Below, piece by piece: positions 33,401 to 46,600 of a stretch of 64,000 bases of DNA. Below the pieces are notes generated by a model. It made no database searches. It had not been told where the DNA came from and saw only the letters and a list, made by a program, of their open reading frames with translations. The DNA is from Embiotoca jacksoni (lineage: Eukaryota; Chordata; Actinopteri; Embiotocidae), in assembly GCA_022577435.1 (NCBI GenBank), contig JAKOON010000040.1, forward strand, positions 2,910,428 through 2,974,427, read 5' to 3'. The number at the start of each line of letters is the position of its first letter. Position 1 is the stretch's first letter. The translations under genes were made by a program, and so were the position numbers.

Positions 33401-35029
33401 AAATAGATGAGCTCGTGTGAGCAGCTTTAACCACACTGAATCCAAAAAAAGAGGTTACGTTAGGGGTGTGTAGCGATGGTGGGGACGGTGGAGGTGGGGG
33501 GGGGGGGGTGCTACAGTCAGATGTGCTTGTGGCAGTTTGAGAAATCAGGCAGCCTGACAAGTGTGAAATTTGAGTGAAGCCAGTGAAGTGGAACGGAAAG
33601 GACTGTGAACATGCAGTGACTCGGAGAGCAGAGGGAGCCCAGATGAAACACTCACGCTGGAAAGACCTTTGAACTTCAGATGAAAAGGGACACCGGTGGC
33701 TACAAGGGCACTCAGCAGGAAAAGAAGCCATACGCTGATGTCTTACAAGGTTCCAGTCTAGTTTCACCAGCCAGTACGGAGGCCATCCTTGATTCCCAAG
33801 TGCAATTTTTAATCAGTGAAGTGTGAGAGAAGGATAGCTGCAGGGATCCATCTCTGAGAAAAATAAACCAACAGACACAGTTGTATGTTTAGGGGTGAAT
33901 TTGACTATCATCTCTAGCAGTAAAGCAATTACTGCAGTCTGTTTAGAAGTGGAATGAAAAGTGGAAGTGTCTCACTCTAGTGTGATTAAAATACTCCCCC
34001 ACAAAGCAATCTGCATATCAGAATAATTCAAACATTTGAATTAGGTGCAAAGAGGGGGCAGCATGTGGAAATGGATTTTGAATTATCAGGAGTGAAAGAC
34101 GGAGGCTTCATTTGCCTTTTGTCTTAGAGGACCCCATCAGCGGGGATCAAGTGTGGGGCTTCCTGTCAGTCTTATCAGGTCGTCAGACCAAACCCAAGCA
34201 GCTCTACCTGCTTTTCCCAACACATGGGAGATAGCTGACAGCAGACAACCGCTGATTCAATCGCAGACGGCCGCGCAATCTTGCCCCCTCGGGTCCCTCA
34301 TCTCACTGCGACAGGCAGTCACACCAAGAAGAGATAACAAAAAGGAAAAGTAGAGCTGAAGAGCCCTGCTGCCGTGTTTGTGGATACATTTCTCTCAACA
34401 TTATGCCGGTTTGATCAGACAGTGAAGCAGCACAGCTGGAAAAAGAGCTGAAAGAGAAAAGGGAAGCTGGAGAAGAGATGCTCGTCTGACATCTGCAGCA
34501 CCAATGACAGCTTCTACAAATACTGTAACATGTCAAAAGACAACATCTGTAGTAGCTGCTGTCTGTAGTGTTGTGTAAAATTAAAACCTGAACATCTTTC
34601 TGGTGTCAGTCAGTATGGTCTTTGTTTTGAAATCCATTTGATCTAATATGTTTTCAAATTTTGTTGATGTCTGTCTGAAAGGTTTTGAGACTAATTTAAG
34701 TTTGATTAAAGCAAATGGATAATAGACATAGTAGTTTTTTTTTTAAGATGGTTTAAGTGGCAGAGCTGGATTTATTGTTCACAAAAAAAAAACTCGGATG
34801 AAAAAGATACACTAAAACACATTTGGCCATTAAACCTTTGGAAGTCACAAAGCTTTATAAAAACCTCACAATTCTCACTGCTCTGGCTTATCAGGGGCAG
34901 CAGGGGGGGTCTCGTTAGGATGGACCTGGTGTGTGTGTTCATGGTAATGACTGTTTCTCCATCACTTGTTTTTATCGTGTTTGCTTATGTAGCTCCCTTT
35001 TTACCTTGCAAATTGTTGCCTCTCAATCA

Positions 35030-35130
35030 TCCACGACGCCCTCTTGCCATCTTGGCTTTCAGTATTTTACCCGAGGACACTTTGGCATGTGGACAGGTTA
35101 GAGTCAGTGGTTGAACCATCTGAGCTACAG
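35030..35130 (-). repeat. degenerate tRNA-derived SINE fragment
   Basis: In reverse complement it reads CTGTAGCTCAGATGGTTCAA (A-box-like), then CCTGTCCACATGCCAAAGTG and TCCTCGGGTAAAATACTGAA, the same order and wording as the SINE at 53735-53900. The middle of the tRNA-like head is deleted. Confidence 0.6.
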
Positions 35131-38100
35131 CATGGAGCTCTGTGGCTCAGAGGAATAATAAATATCCAGTTCTGAAGAACAAAACTTAAATCTCAACATG
35201 GGATTTGTTGACAACAAGACAAATATAAAAGGCAACCAAACTTGTCCTTTAAGTCTAAATATACTCGACACAACACAACTAAAATTAATTGATAGTCTAC
35301 TTACTTTATATTCAATTGTACAGCATCCAGAATCTGCTTTGCATTTAGTCTGAGCAGCTTCAGTTAGAGCCGACGAGCACATAGTGTGTGTTCATCCTGT
35401 CCCTGTCCCCAGGTTTCAACCTGAATTTATCAACTGGATTTTAAAGGTTAGACACCAAAAAGGAAAAAATGTTATAGACTACATTTAGCCTTGCTTCAGT
35501 CACTAAGAGCTGTATGTGCAGTATGTAATGCCTCCTTACCTGCCTAATTAATTTATCAGAACCAATGACAGTGAAATCCACCGATGCAGGTTAAGGAGAC
35601 GCTTTCAGACAGACAGAAGGAGATCCATTTTATGTCAATCATTTTAAAGCAATAAGATGTGACAGTAAACACATACGTCTTCTATACTTCTGCACTCCAG
35701 AATCAGTAACACTGTTCATCATGTAATATTATGTGTTGTGTTATTGTAACTTGCCGCTGTCCCACATGGCTAAATCTAAGCAGCAGCAGGTATTTTACAT
35801 TCACCCAACATAACGCTGCAGTGCTTCAACTGCAGTGACAATGTCCTTAACTCATGCCAGCAAAGTTTTGGGTCTGGCTCAAGAAAGCAAACACAATTAC
35901 CAAATCAATTATGTTCCGCTGATTACTCTTGATTTATAATTACCGAGCTTGGGGCCCACTCTGCTTTTTAACATTAATTCAATAAGCTTGTTTGTCCACA
36001 GCGCTGGCTTGCAGTGCCTGATTGGCGGTTGGCAGGCTCTGCAGGTGCAGGTCCTCAGCCTCCATTTCCTGTCTGACTGACAAGAGAGAGCCCGTTGAAC
36101 AAACTCACAGGGATGGATGGGCAATCTGAAGCAGCAGGAGTTTACAGGAAAATACAAGACTCTGGTGACAAGCTAAGCCCTGCAGTTTGTTGATCCTTTA
36201 GACCAGCTCCGTATGGGTCGTTAATAGTGGACCGCAAATAATGATATCTGCGTAGGAAAGGACAGGCCATTATTCTACAAGAATATGAAAATATGCCATT
36301 GGGTAATGACATGTTTTGGCTTGTTGGGGTGCCAAAGTAAACACTCAAAATCCTCATTAAGTCAGTTTTCACTTTTTCGTGTTCATTGTCACGGTCTTGT
36401 TGAGCAGAAAGGCTGTACTGATGTTGACTGTCATCTTCAGCTAAAAAATAGTATTGTACTTTTGAACTAATGGACCAAAGGGATCAACGACAGACGGGCA
36501 GACCAACACTGTCATCCGGATGCTACATCACTGGTAAGGATGAGGGATGTGCATCAACAAAACTAAGCATAACAATCATGGAGCCACTGGTTGGAGGCAA
36601 AATATCCCACCAGCACGACAGAGAAGTAAAGGTTCAGATGTCCTCTGAAGCATGATAACAACATGATAACAAATCAGATAGATTTGATTCTCTAACAAAA
36701 TGGAAGCACAAGGTTGTTTTTTTAGTCTCCCCAAGTAGCCTTTGGAAAAGCAACTTAACAACAAAATAACGACAAAAATGAAAGAAAAGGTGATTGTCAA
36801 TTCATCATTCTAGATTTTTTAAGAAGAACCTGAATGAAGTAGAATGAGCTACCAGGACTTTAATAAGATTACACTGCTGACAATGGCAATATTGTTGCTA
36901 TGCTAACATGTGCTAATTATAAAATTAGTTTTACAGGTTTTAAACCAAACAGTCATAAACCAAAGTATTATTTCAAATTACTGTTTGGTTACAAAAACCT
37001 GATGGAACATTTGTTCCATTCAAAGTGGTGGACCAACCAACAAAACCACTCTTTGTCACTTTAACATAGTGGTTGACTGTTGTTTATGATGTTTCCCATC
37101 ATACCCGCCACGAGATCATAGGACCGCAATATGAACACAGCAAAGTTATCCACATAGAGTGAAGTGTGGCCAGTATTTACCTTAAATGATATTCTGACTT
37201 ATCATTAGTTCCTGCAGTGGGTATCAGGCTGGGCCTTCTAAACTCAACATACCTTTACACGGCCTTTACTCATCCAAGCAAATGACCATTCCTGCTGTTG
37301 GTCCTTTGGATGCTGACAAAACAGCTTGGATCCACCAAGACTTGAACCCTGCCAGACCTCTGAAAGTGCCCTATATGGTATCGGGCACCTACACTTACGC
37401 GTCACATCTTTTATGACCTGCAACTGCATGTTGGAGCTTTCACAGATCAGACTGGTGATGTGTAACCAGATATCTCTACTTATCTACCACCACTAGTTGT
37501 ACAAATAGCTGCTAGTTGTATCGGAAAGCATCCCTATTCCCCTGAATAATACACTTTTAAACTGTCCTTGATTTATATACTATACTTAACCAAGCAAAAG
37601 TTGGTTAAGTTTTTCGACAGACAAAAAAAAACAAAAAAAAAACAGCTAGACTCAGTCTATAGGCTAAACAGTGTATTGCCCAACCAGCTTAATAAGCAGT
37701 TTTTTCTGAATGCCATGGCCTGATCAGTTGTCCAACCACTATCGCAGTTCATCTACAGTCACTAGGACATAGGTTAAGAATGAACTGAGTGAGTGGAAGA
37801 GTGCATGGAAGTCTACACAGTCATCAGATGGGAATCTACAGCTCTAAAATGTGTTGCGGTGACCCAGAACCAACACCTCCCTTACCCGCAGTCACACACT
37901 CCCCGTAGCCCTTCAAAGAAACTGCATTCACTGATGTCACAAACACAAAACTAGGCCAAACCCAGTTAGTTTACTGACTCACTGTATGAATAAATCTAAG
38001 GACTAATCCTGTAATGTCTACAGCACTGCATTTTCAGAGTTAAAATGAAAGCACTGAAAACAAACAGTCCTCCTCTTCACTGTTGAGTCACGGGAGAAGG

Positions 38101-39162
38101 ACAGAGGTGCATCACAATGTGAAAGGAGAAGAACAATAGATTAGTTACATGCTGAATAAATAATTCAGATTGCACCATCAGCAGAGCAGATTTTCACAAA
38201 GCCTCAGAAGACAAGGTGACACCTGCGAGGAAAAACAGCTCTATCTCCTTCGTTTGTGGAAAATAAGTTAGCTGAATACACTATATTTTACTCTGTTCTC
38301 TCGTCAAAAATAAAAATAAAGCTACAGAAAGAAACTGAATATTAAGAAGCAAAGTCAAAATGAGGTCAGATAACTGCCAAAAGGACTTTTATCACTGTCT
38401 TCAAATGAAATGAAAGACAGTCATACTCCACAGCATTGTGGCAGATCAAACCCTGATGTGGAGTGTAGAGCTCTTCAAATCAACCAGAGAGCTGTCTCAA
38501 CATGTAAGCTGATGAGCTGAGTGAGTTACAGAGATAGCTTGGCCGAGAGATGACCAACAGCGATGTGAAACCAATAAGTTGCAAATCTTTTAGAAAGTCA
38601 GTTTGAGGTGACCTTGTTACTGTAAATCCTCAAACCTCATTATCTATAATACACATTATTCAACAGCGCTAAATGTTCACCTTGATGCTCTGTTGTTGGC
38701 TCTGGTCTGAATGGTCATTACCCCAAACAACCTGAAAACAGCATGAATGTGCCCGAGGAATATTACGTCAATCAGATTGTTAATTATGTTGCTTGCAAGT
38801 GGAAACTTTAGTATGAGATGATCACAGAACCAAGAAAACCTGCAGGAGCAGCAGTCGTAGTGTTAACCCTCAGGGGATTACGCCTATTCATTATCGACTT
38901 AATCTTGAGTGGTTCGACTCTTCATAAATGTGTAAGTAACGCCAGCATTTATAGCTATAAAATCATTTAGTATTGATGAAAAGGCTACTTTCAATTGATT
39001 AGTTTACAAAAAACAATTGAATTCTGGGAGTACCTTCAAATGTTCATACGGAGTAAAATTCGCATGTCCAACTGATATTAGCTGTGTCCCACTGTTCAAG
39101 ATAGCACAAGTACCGACCCAAGTAATTGCAACTAATAGTGGTGATACATAGTGTACGGTATA
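35131..39162. other. non-coding, no recognised gene
   Basis: AT-rich, intron-like. The segment 37260-37440 has the look of an old interspersed repeat but could not be assigned. Around 35500-36160 there are TAATTA-type words that may mark conserved intronic elements; this is speculative. Confidence 0.4.
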
Positions 39163-39164
39163 TA

Positions 39165-40792
39165 CACTGGGTACGGAAAGTATTCAGACCCCTTTAAATT
39201 TTTCACTCTTTGTTTCATTGCAGCCATTTGCTAAAATCAAAAAAGTTCATTTTATTTATCATTAATGTACACTCAGCACCTCATCTTGACAGAAAAAACT
39301 GAAATGTAGAAATTTGTGCAAATTTATTAAAAAAGAAAAACTGAAATATCACATGGTCATAAGTATTCAGACCCTTTGCTCAGTATTGAGTAGAAGCACC
39401 CTTTTGAGCTAGTACAGCCATGAGTCTTCTTGGGAATGATGCAACAAGCTTTTCACACCTGGATTTGGGGATCCTCTGCCATTCTTCCTTGCAGATCCTC
39501 TCCAGTTCCGTCAGGTTGGATGGTGAACGTTGGTGGACAGCCATTTTCAGGTCTCTCCAGAGATGCTCAATTGGGTTTAGGTCAGGGCTCTGGCTGGGCC
39601 AGTCAAGAATGGTCACAGAGTTGTTCCGAAGCCACTCCTTTGTTATTTTAGCTGTGTGCTTAGGGTCATTGTCTTGTTGGAAGGTGAACCTTCGGCCCAG
39701 TCTGAGGTCCAGAGCACTCTGGAAGAGGTTTTCTTCTAGGATATCTCTGTACTTGGCCGCATTCATCTTTCCTTCAATTGCAACCAGTCGTCCTGTCCCT
39801 GCAGCTGAAAAACACCCCCATAGCATGATGCTGCCACCACCATGTTTCACTGTTGGGATTGTATTGGGCAGGTGATGAGCAGTGCCTGGTTTTCTCCACA
39901 CATACCGCTTAGAATTAACGCCAAAAAGTTCAATCTTGGTCTCATCAGACCAGAGAATCTTATTTCTCATAGTCTGTATCTCATGTATTTTTGGCAAACT
40001 CTATGCGGGCTTTCATATGTCTTGCACTGAGGAGAGGCTTCCGTCGGGCCACTCTGCCATAAAGCCCCGACTGGTGGAGGGCTGCAGTGATAGTTGACTT
40101 TGTGGAACTTTCTCCCATCTCCCTACTGCATCTCTGGAGCTCAGCCACAGTGATCTTTGGGTTCTTCTTTACCTCTCTCACCAAGGCTCTTCTCCCACGA
40201 TTGCTCAGTTTGTCTGGACGGCCAGGTCTAGGAAGAGTTCTGGTCGTCCCAAACTTCTTCCATTTAAGGATTATGGAGGCCACTTGTGCTCTTAGGAACC
40301 TTGAGTGCTGCAGAAATTATTTTGTAACCTTGGCCAGATCTGTGCCTTGCCACAATTCTGTCTCTGAGCTCCTTGGACAGTTCCTTTGACCTCATGATTC
40401 TCATTTGCTCTGACATGCACTGTGAGCTGTAAGGTCTTATATAGACAGGTGTGTGCCTTTCCTAATCAAGTCCAATCAGTTTAATTAAACACAGCTGGAC
40501 TCCAATGAAGGAGTAGAACCATCTCAAGGAGGATCAGAAGAAATGGACAGCATGTGAGTTAAATATGAGTGTCACAGCAAAGGGTCTGAATACTTATGAC
40601 CACGTGATATTTCAGTTTTTCTTTTTTAATAAATTTGCACAAATTTCTACATTTCTGTTTTTTTCTGTCAAGATGGGGTGCTGAGTGTACATTAATGAGA
40701 AATAAAATGAACTTTTTTGATTTTAGCAAATGGCTGCAATGTAACAAAGAGTGAAAAATTTAAAGGGGTCTGAATACTTTCCATACCCACTG
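39165..40792 (-). mobile_element. Tc1-like DNA transposon, copy B
   Basis: 1628 bp, same family as the element at 3386-5022, same orientation and very similar throughout. TA duplicates lie at 39163-39164 and 40793-40794. The first bases read CACTGGGTACGG (one change from copy A's CAGTGG). IR/DR cores are at 39180-39194, 39363-39378, 40578-40593 and 40763-40777. Its transposase carries an extra break. Confidence 0.93.
39380..40395 (-). pseudogene. Tc1 transposase, copy B, two frameshifts
   Basis: Start ATG at 40395. It has the same N-terminal frameshift as copy A (AGCACAAGTGG, about 40285). A second break is an 8-bp-shorter segment between GAGTTTGCC and ACTATGAGAAA (about 39970-39995), which ends the DNA-binding frame as ...EFAKNT-stop. 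The catalytic frame (39997-39380) still holds LWSDET, QQDNDPKHT and SPDLNPIEHLW, so the DD34E residues are preserved although the protein is split in three. Confidence 0.9.
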
Positions 40793-41453
40793 TAAATAAG
40801 CAACAATATAAGTAGTACCCGGATATATCGATTTGCCTCATTGGCTTCACATACATAAAGTATGCTTGTAAAGTGCTATAATGAATGTAGAGATTGAGTT
40901 TAACCACAACGAGTCACACCTTGTTACCAAGACTCAATGCGTGGTTATGTATTTATGCTGGCGAATGCCTTCAGAGATTTTCAACCTGCTGCAACAAAAC
41001 ATCATTTATGGAACACGCTCCTGAATATACTGAACATTTTAAAATGTGATATATAGTGAAACTGACTTGAAGGGCTTACTACGTTGTGACAGTCAAAAAT
41101 GCATCCGTGATGTTCGGAAAACATGGTAACCACTGACAACAGCACACAGTAATATGAGCTGCCAATGTACTTTGGGCAAACTGAATATAACATTGGAATT
41201 GATTTTAACATTTAAGAGAGTTAAATGCTAAATGGAAGTAAAATCATATTGAGTCATTGAGCAATAATGTGTTCAGTAAATTTCATGGCATCTGTCTGTG
41301 ATTTATGAACTCATGGATAAATAAGTGCACTGCTGGAAAAGCAAAGACCAAAATAGGGAAGAAAAAGTTAAATAAAGCTTCAAGTTTCAGGCTATAATGC
41401 TGCCTTCCAGGCTCTGTGAAGCATGTCTATTTTAGAATAAGGCACACTTACAG

Positions 41454-41458
<5 letters not shown>

Positions 41459-41512
<54 letters not shown>
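41459..41512. repeat. (CA)27 microsatellite
   Basis: Uninterrupted CA array of 54 bp. Confidence 0.95.
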
Positions 41513-41513
<1 letters not shown>

Positions 41514-42616
41514 CACTCACAGGTAATGGAGGCATTACTGTGAGTGATGGGTCACGCCGGGCTCCTCCACTCCATCACCTGCCCATCTCTAAGACATCTC
41601 CATTTGCTCAGCACACCTCAGCACCACTCATACCATGAAGACAACACAAAAAATACTACATTGAAGTGTTTTGATATCGGCCTGATATGTCCAGGGCAGC
41701 TCCATGCAAAGTCTATACATTTTGCGCTCTGTCTATTTCTAAAACCTGTTAATCCAATACCATCTAAATCCCTCAGCCAGGTCACTGCTATAAGCTGTGC
41801 CTGGAGCTTCATTAGTCACCTGAATGACAGGCTCACACAGTCACACCGCAGTCTGATATTCCGGTTGGACAGACACCACACACACTAATGCTTGCATGCA
41901 TTTCTAGCTGCCTGACCACATCAGTATAGTGACTTGAAGGCCTTGCTTCATTGTGAGCCCTGAAACACCCCCGGCTGTCCTTGCAGAGGAATATATCTAT
42001 GGTAACGTCGTAAAAAATACCTCTGAGGCAAAATAGCTTTAGAAACACCACAGATAGTTTGCCAGGATCAGTGAAATGTGCTCATGTTCACATTATCAGT
42101 CCGAAGGTTTGCCGCAGCATTCTGAACCAAATGTAATCAGTTTCTGGCCAATTCCAACACACAAAGTCTAACCTCAGTGATAAATGTATGAGTGACTTCC
42201 TCAAAATCTTGAAAGGAAAAGAAAGACTTTGACCTGAGCTCAAATTCTTAGCTGCAGGTAGCTGGCTGTAACGACAGATTTCATCTGCAGGCTTAATTTA
42301 AAAGAAGACACAATGACCAGTACACCACTGGCACACGTACAATATTACAGGACCAGAATTTAGAGATCAAGGAAACATATCGCTGAATAAAAATGACTGA
42401 CTTATTAGTTCTAAACAGAAGTTCATGGTTTTTCAAAGGAAGTGTATGGGAGCCAGCATCCAGGTGCATTGGGAGTATGGGATGGCATTCTTCTTCATCT
42501 GTGTTGTAGCATGGCATTCTTCAGCCTGGAGCCGTGTTTCGTTACCACTTGGTAGGTGCATTGCAATGATAATGGCCTCTGGCCATTAATTTAAGCTAAT
42601 ATTCATGGTTATAATG

Positions 42617-42618
<2 letters not shown>

Positions 42619-42649
<31 letters not shown>
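42619..42649. repeat. A31 homopolymer
   Basis: Thirty-one A's; no LINE/SINE body recognised directly upstream. Confidence 0.9.
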
Positions 42650-42652
<3 letters not shown>

Positions 42653-44469
42653 AAGATACTGGTATAAAAGGAATAATCATGAATATCTTTTAATTGGAGC
42701 ATTGTTGGCATAGTTCTGACGAGGAGGGATATTGTTATTCCATAGGAAAAGATGTTCTGGGAATAATATTGACACACTGCTAAAAGAGTGTATCTCTATA
42801 AAGGTGCAAATACATTAGCTGCAAAAACTATATGTATCAATATCTGCAATCCTATCCAATAAGTGATTGAGCTTTTTCACTACTTGTTACAAAAAAAAGA
42901 CCTCCACCAACAATGTGGATGAAATCCTAAATTATGTTTAATAGTAGCAAGACATGACCTCTACTTTCTAAGCATGATCACATGCTGGGCATAATTTCTA
43001 TTGCTGTAAAGTTGCTCAAAGTAAACAGAATGAATCCCAATAATTTGGGTGGTTTAGCCTTTCGTTTCATCCTAGTGGTGGGCAGAGTGTCCATTATAAT
43101 ATAAAATCTAACTGATGCAGATGAATGACAGCCATCACACTCCCTGTCGGCTCTCTCACTTTTAACTTTTTGATTTTATCCAAACGACCCAGTCTGTACC
43201 ACCTACTTCCAGAAGTTACTTTACATTTTATTCACTCCTCATGGTAAAACTCTGAGGACCTGATTTCCTAAAGGTTTGCATGTGTAAAGGTTCGCGTAAA
43301 CTTCACACCACCCACAACATTTTTGTCAAGCTGTTCTACTAACGACGTGCAGTGAGGACTGTGTCTTTCAGATGTGCAATTTAACAGACGCTGTGCGTTT
43401 GCCATGTATGCCTGAATGTACATGTAATATTGAGCATTTCTACTTGAAAGTGCAAAATCCTGGGCAGAGAAATGCAAACAGATAAATTTAGCACAGAGGA
43501 AAACAAAAAATACACAGAGAACATGTTTTACATGTGTGTAAAAAAAAATTCAGATGTCAGAGGCAAAACATTATTTAGACATATCATCTGTCCAGCGATG
43601 GCATTTTTAAGTTATTGAATGAACTGAATGATGATTTACAGCTAACAACAAGGAGGAGCCACAAAATACCAGCAATGACAGAACTTCTTATAACTCTGTA
43701 TTTTCTCTCCTCTGGGTTATTCCAGCGTATCTCTGCTGGGATATCCCATTCCAGTTTTTCAGGTGGGCTGTCCAAGGTCCTGAATGTGTCCCACAGAACT
43801 CACAGGTAGCTTCATCAGATTCCCACTGAATGATACCAAGTCAGCTGCTTATCACAGAAAGATCTGGATCTGCTGCTCAGTGTTTGTTAGAGGATCTCAT
43901 TCACCGTCACTCCTCTTTTATTTGCCAAAGTTTTATTATAAATTATTTTGATTTTGATTTTCACCTGATATTTTGCCACTTTCTCTTAATTTCATGTGTT
44001 AATCTTTTTGTTTTCCCCACATTTACTTTATCACAGATAAACTCCCATCCAGCGTTTCATCTTGTCATATTGATAATTCTTTGCTGTAGCTAAACAATAT
44101 CTTTATTGGCCTCCTCCAATAGTACCTCTGATTCAATGGGATCAAATTTCCTTTTTCTTCTGCTGTTCTGTTTTCCGTCCAAACTGTCCATGGCTGGAAT
44201 CACTTTAAAATATGAAAACCCCTCATTTAGCTAGCGCGATTTTTATCTGGTAACAGTGATGTTATTAGTCTTAGTAGATCACCTGCAAAACGGGTGCAAT
44301 ATAAATGCACATTTTTGGAATAAACATGTAATTTAGTACCCTTTATTTGAGATCTTTGTAAATCAGGCCCTGATAGTAGTGATCTTGTTAATGTGTTCTG
44401 TCCAACACTGTTGTATTGTAGGGTATTATGGGGGTACTTCAGTTGGTTTTGAGAATACATTCCTTCTGG

Positions 44470-44735
44470 GTAAATGGTCTGTATTTGTATAGTGCTTTAT
44501 CACCTTTCGGTCTCAAAGCGCTTTAACATGGTTTTTCCATTCACCCACTAATGAGACAGATCACCATGCAAGGTGCTGCCATCAGGAGAACATTCACACA
44601 CCGATGGTATACCATCGGGAGCAACTTAGGGTTCAGTGTCTTGCTCAAGGCATGTGGACAGGAGGAGCTGGGGATCGAACCACCAGCCTTCCAATCAGTG
44701 TTCAACCCACTCTACCGTCTGAGCCACAGCCTCCC
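44470..44735 (-). repeat. near full-length tRNA-derived SINE, family 1
   Basis: In reverse complement it begins GGGAGGCTGTGGCTCAGACG (A-box region), has the B box GGTTCGATCCCC (44673-44684 complement), the phrase TTGAGCAAGACACTGAACCC, and a tail TTGAGACCGAAAGGTGATAA..CAGACCATTTACC shared with the SINE at 7540-7795. RNA polymerase III would transcribe such an element from its internal boxes; mobility depends on LINE proteins. Confidence 0.85.
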
Positions 44736-44739
44736 TTAG

Positions 44740-46423
44740 GTCAATAGGGTAACTACATGCATTTGCTTGGGATCAAAGTAAAAGCAATGCATTCTGAAAA
44801 TTAACTTACAGCTGGACATATGGCTGCAGAAATTTGACATTTTCCCTTATAGTTAAAGAGCACATAAACCTGCACCAATCTAATCATTTCAGTTGGAGAA
44901 GTGTATTTTTTTCAACTTTACTGCATGGAACAACATTTTAAAACATCAACGCTCGCCTCAATCATCTCAAATTGAACTTGCAGTATTAGCACTTCCAATG
45001 TGTAAAATATGGAATGGCAACTATAGTAACAGGGTTCACGACTGCTTCATTTTTAATGCATTATCAGGGCACTTACATTAAAAGGGCAGTCACAATGCCT
45101 GATGGACATGCTCAAAAATGTGCTGATATGTTGAAATGTCTAAGCATGAGAAGTACCTTGGCCAGGCATGATGCATTTCTTATTAATACCCTTTTGATGT
45201 TATATACATGTAGTGGAATGATGCTTCCAAAATACCATTCATTTTCAAAGTGTGAGGAGAACCTTTTTCAATAATTTTATTTGATTACTCTGGCAGAGAG
45301 GGTTGTGCAGCTCGCAGGAAATCAACATGTCCGTATCCTTTCATAGATACCGGGGGAACACAGGAGTCCAAACAGAAGAACCATTAAGTAAGGCTGCTGT
45401 TTTGTCTCAGTAAACACAACAGGCTTAATGGGATTTCACGATTATCCTCCGAGGCTAGATACTGCAAATCTCCCACACAACCCTGTGCAGAGGTGTAGAA
45501 TATTAATGAAAACTAGGTAGACTTTAAGATCTGGTCAAAAGTCAAATCTGCTGGCAGACACTGCTCAAGTCAAATGGTCTGACCACACGGTAAGAAAGAC
45601 ATTTTACAAATTTGAGACTAAGACCTTTTGATGGTGACATCTAGGGTAACAAACATAGCTCAGTTATCCACAGTGTTGAGGGAATCTCAGTGAATCACAC
45701 AGTGACGATGGTGATTCATTATAGGCAGACAGTTGCCATTAAGGACTCATTCATACATGTCCTTTATACCTCTATTAAACAGGTGGTACTATGGTGCTTG
45801 AATCAGAGTAAATAAACAAACAAAAAATTCCAAGACCATAGCATATAGCCTTTCAAAACTTAGTTACAGAGTGTTTTGCAAAGAATGAAGCAAAGTCCAG
45901 ACAGAATCGTGTTCGTCTTTTAGAATAGTCTGGTATTTTTATTTGATGAATCAGAGCCTGGCGACTCAAACGCATTGAATCCATAAATTATTTTGTTAGA
46001 TGATTCAGACATGAACCATATGAGTCTGTGAATGGCTGATTTTCAAGAGCAGATGCCTCGATAATCATGTCTATCTTTACACCAGAAGCAAAACAACAGC
46101 TACTTCTTGTAGTTTGGCACGCTACCGTAATTTAGCATAAAGTAATCCAATGACAGTTCATGGGAACAAACAGGTACTGCTGAAAGCTAAAATACAGAAC
46201 TTGACAGTCAGACAGGGCTGGTGAGAACCTGTCCAGTTCTAGTGCAAAGCCACAAGAGAGTAGAGGAAGACCGTGGTCATTGAGGAGGTCCCACAGGTGC
46301 AACAGGAAGATCTCATCAAGCCAGAGACCAGGGAGAACACCACAAGCAAAGTCATCAGACAACCGGTGAACCAAACAAGCCTGACTCAGCTCTGACCCCG
46401 AACTTCTCTCAGTGGTTCACAAG
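44740..46423. other. non-coding, nothing recognised
   Basis: AT-rich with no domain-bearing ORF. The minus ORF at 46132-46374 was examined and not recognised. Confidence 0.45.
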
Positions 46424-46600
46424 TTGTTGCTGCCAACAAATTCAAAATAAGCACATATTTTTCATAAAACAATAAAATGTCTTTGTCTCAACATGTGATA
46501 TGTTGTCTTTGATCTATTTTCAATTAAATATGGGTGTTTATGCGATTTGCAAATCATCACATTCTGCTTTTTACATTTTACTCCCGACTTTTATGATGTG
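46424..46600. mobile_element. end fragment of a second Tc1/mariner-type family
   Basis: Reads TTCAAAATAAGCACATATTT, ATAAAACAATAAAATGTC, TTCAATTAAATATGGGTG, GCGATTTGCAAATCATCACA and ends near CCCGACTTTT, parallel to the right end of the element at 61403-62871 (62690-62865). Only this terminal repeat survives. Confidence 0.75.

Larger units (their letters stand above)
28301..35029. other. non-coding with microsatellites and small duplications
   Basis: No coding exon or named element seen. It holds the arrays at 28731-28779 and 31354-31378, a purine-rich stretch 31380-31530 resembling LTR-element debris, a 58-bp tandem duplication (32122-32216), and G-rich runs at 32570-32600 and 33490-33510. 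Confidence 0.45.
40795..44469. other. non-coding with simple repeats
   Basis: No gene seen. Contains the (CA)n array 41459-41512 and an A31 run at 42619-42649. ORFs such as 41544-41888 lack domains. Confidence 0.45.

Noticed and set aside
46132..46374. 80-residue minus ORF next to the Tc1/mariner fragment
   Set aside because: Compared with transposase motifs of the neighbouring family and not found to match; treated as chance.
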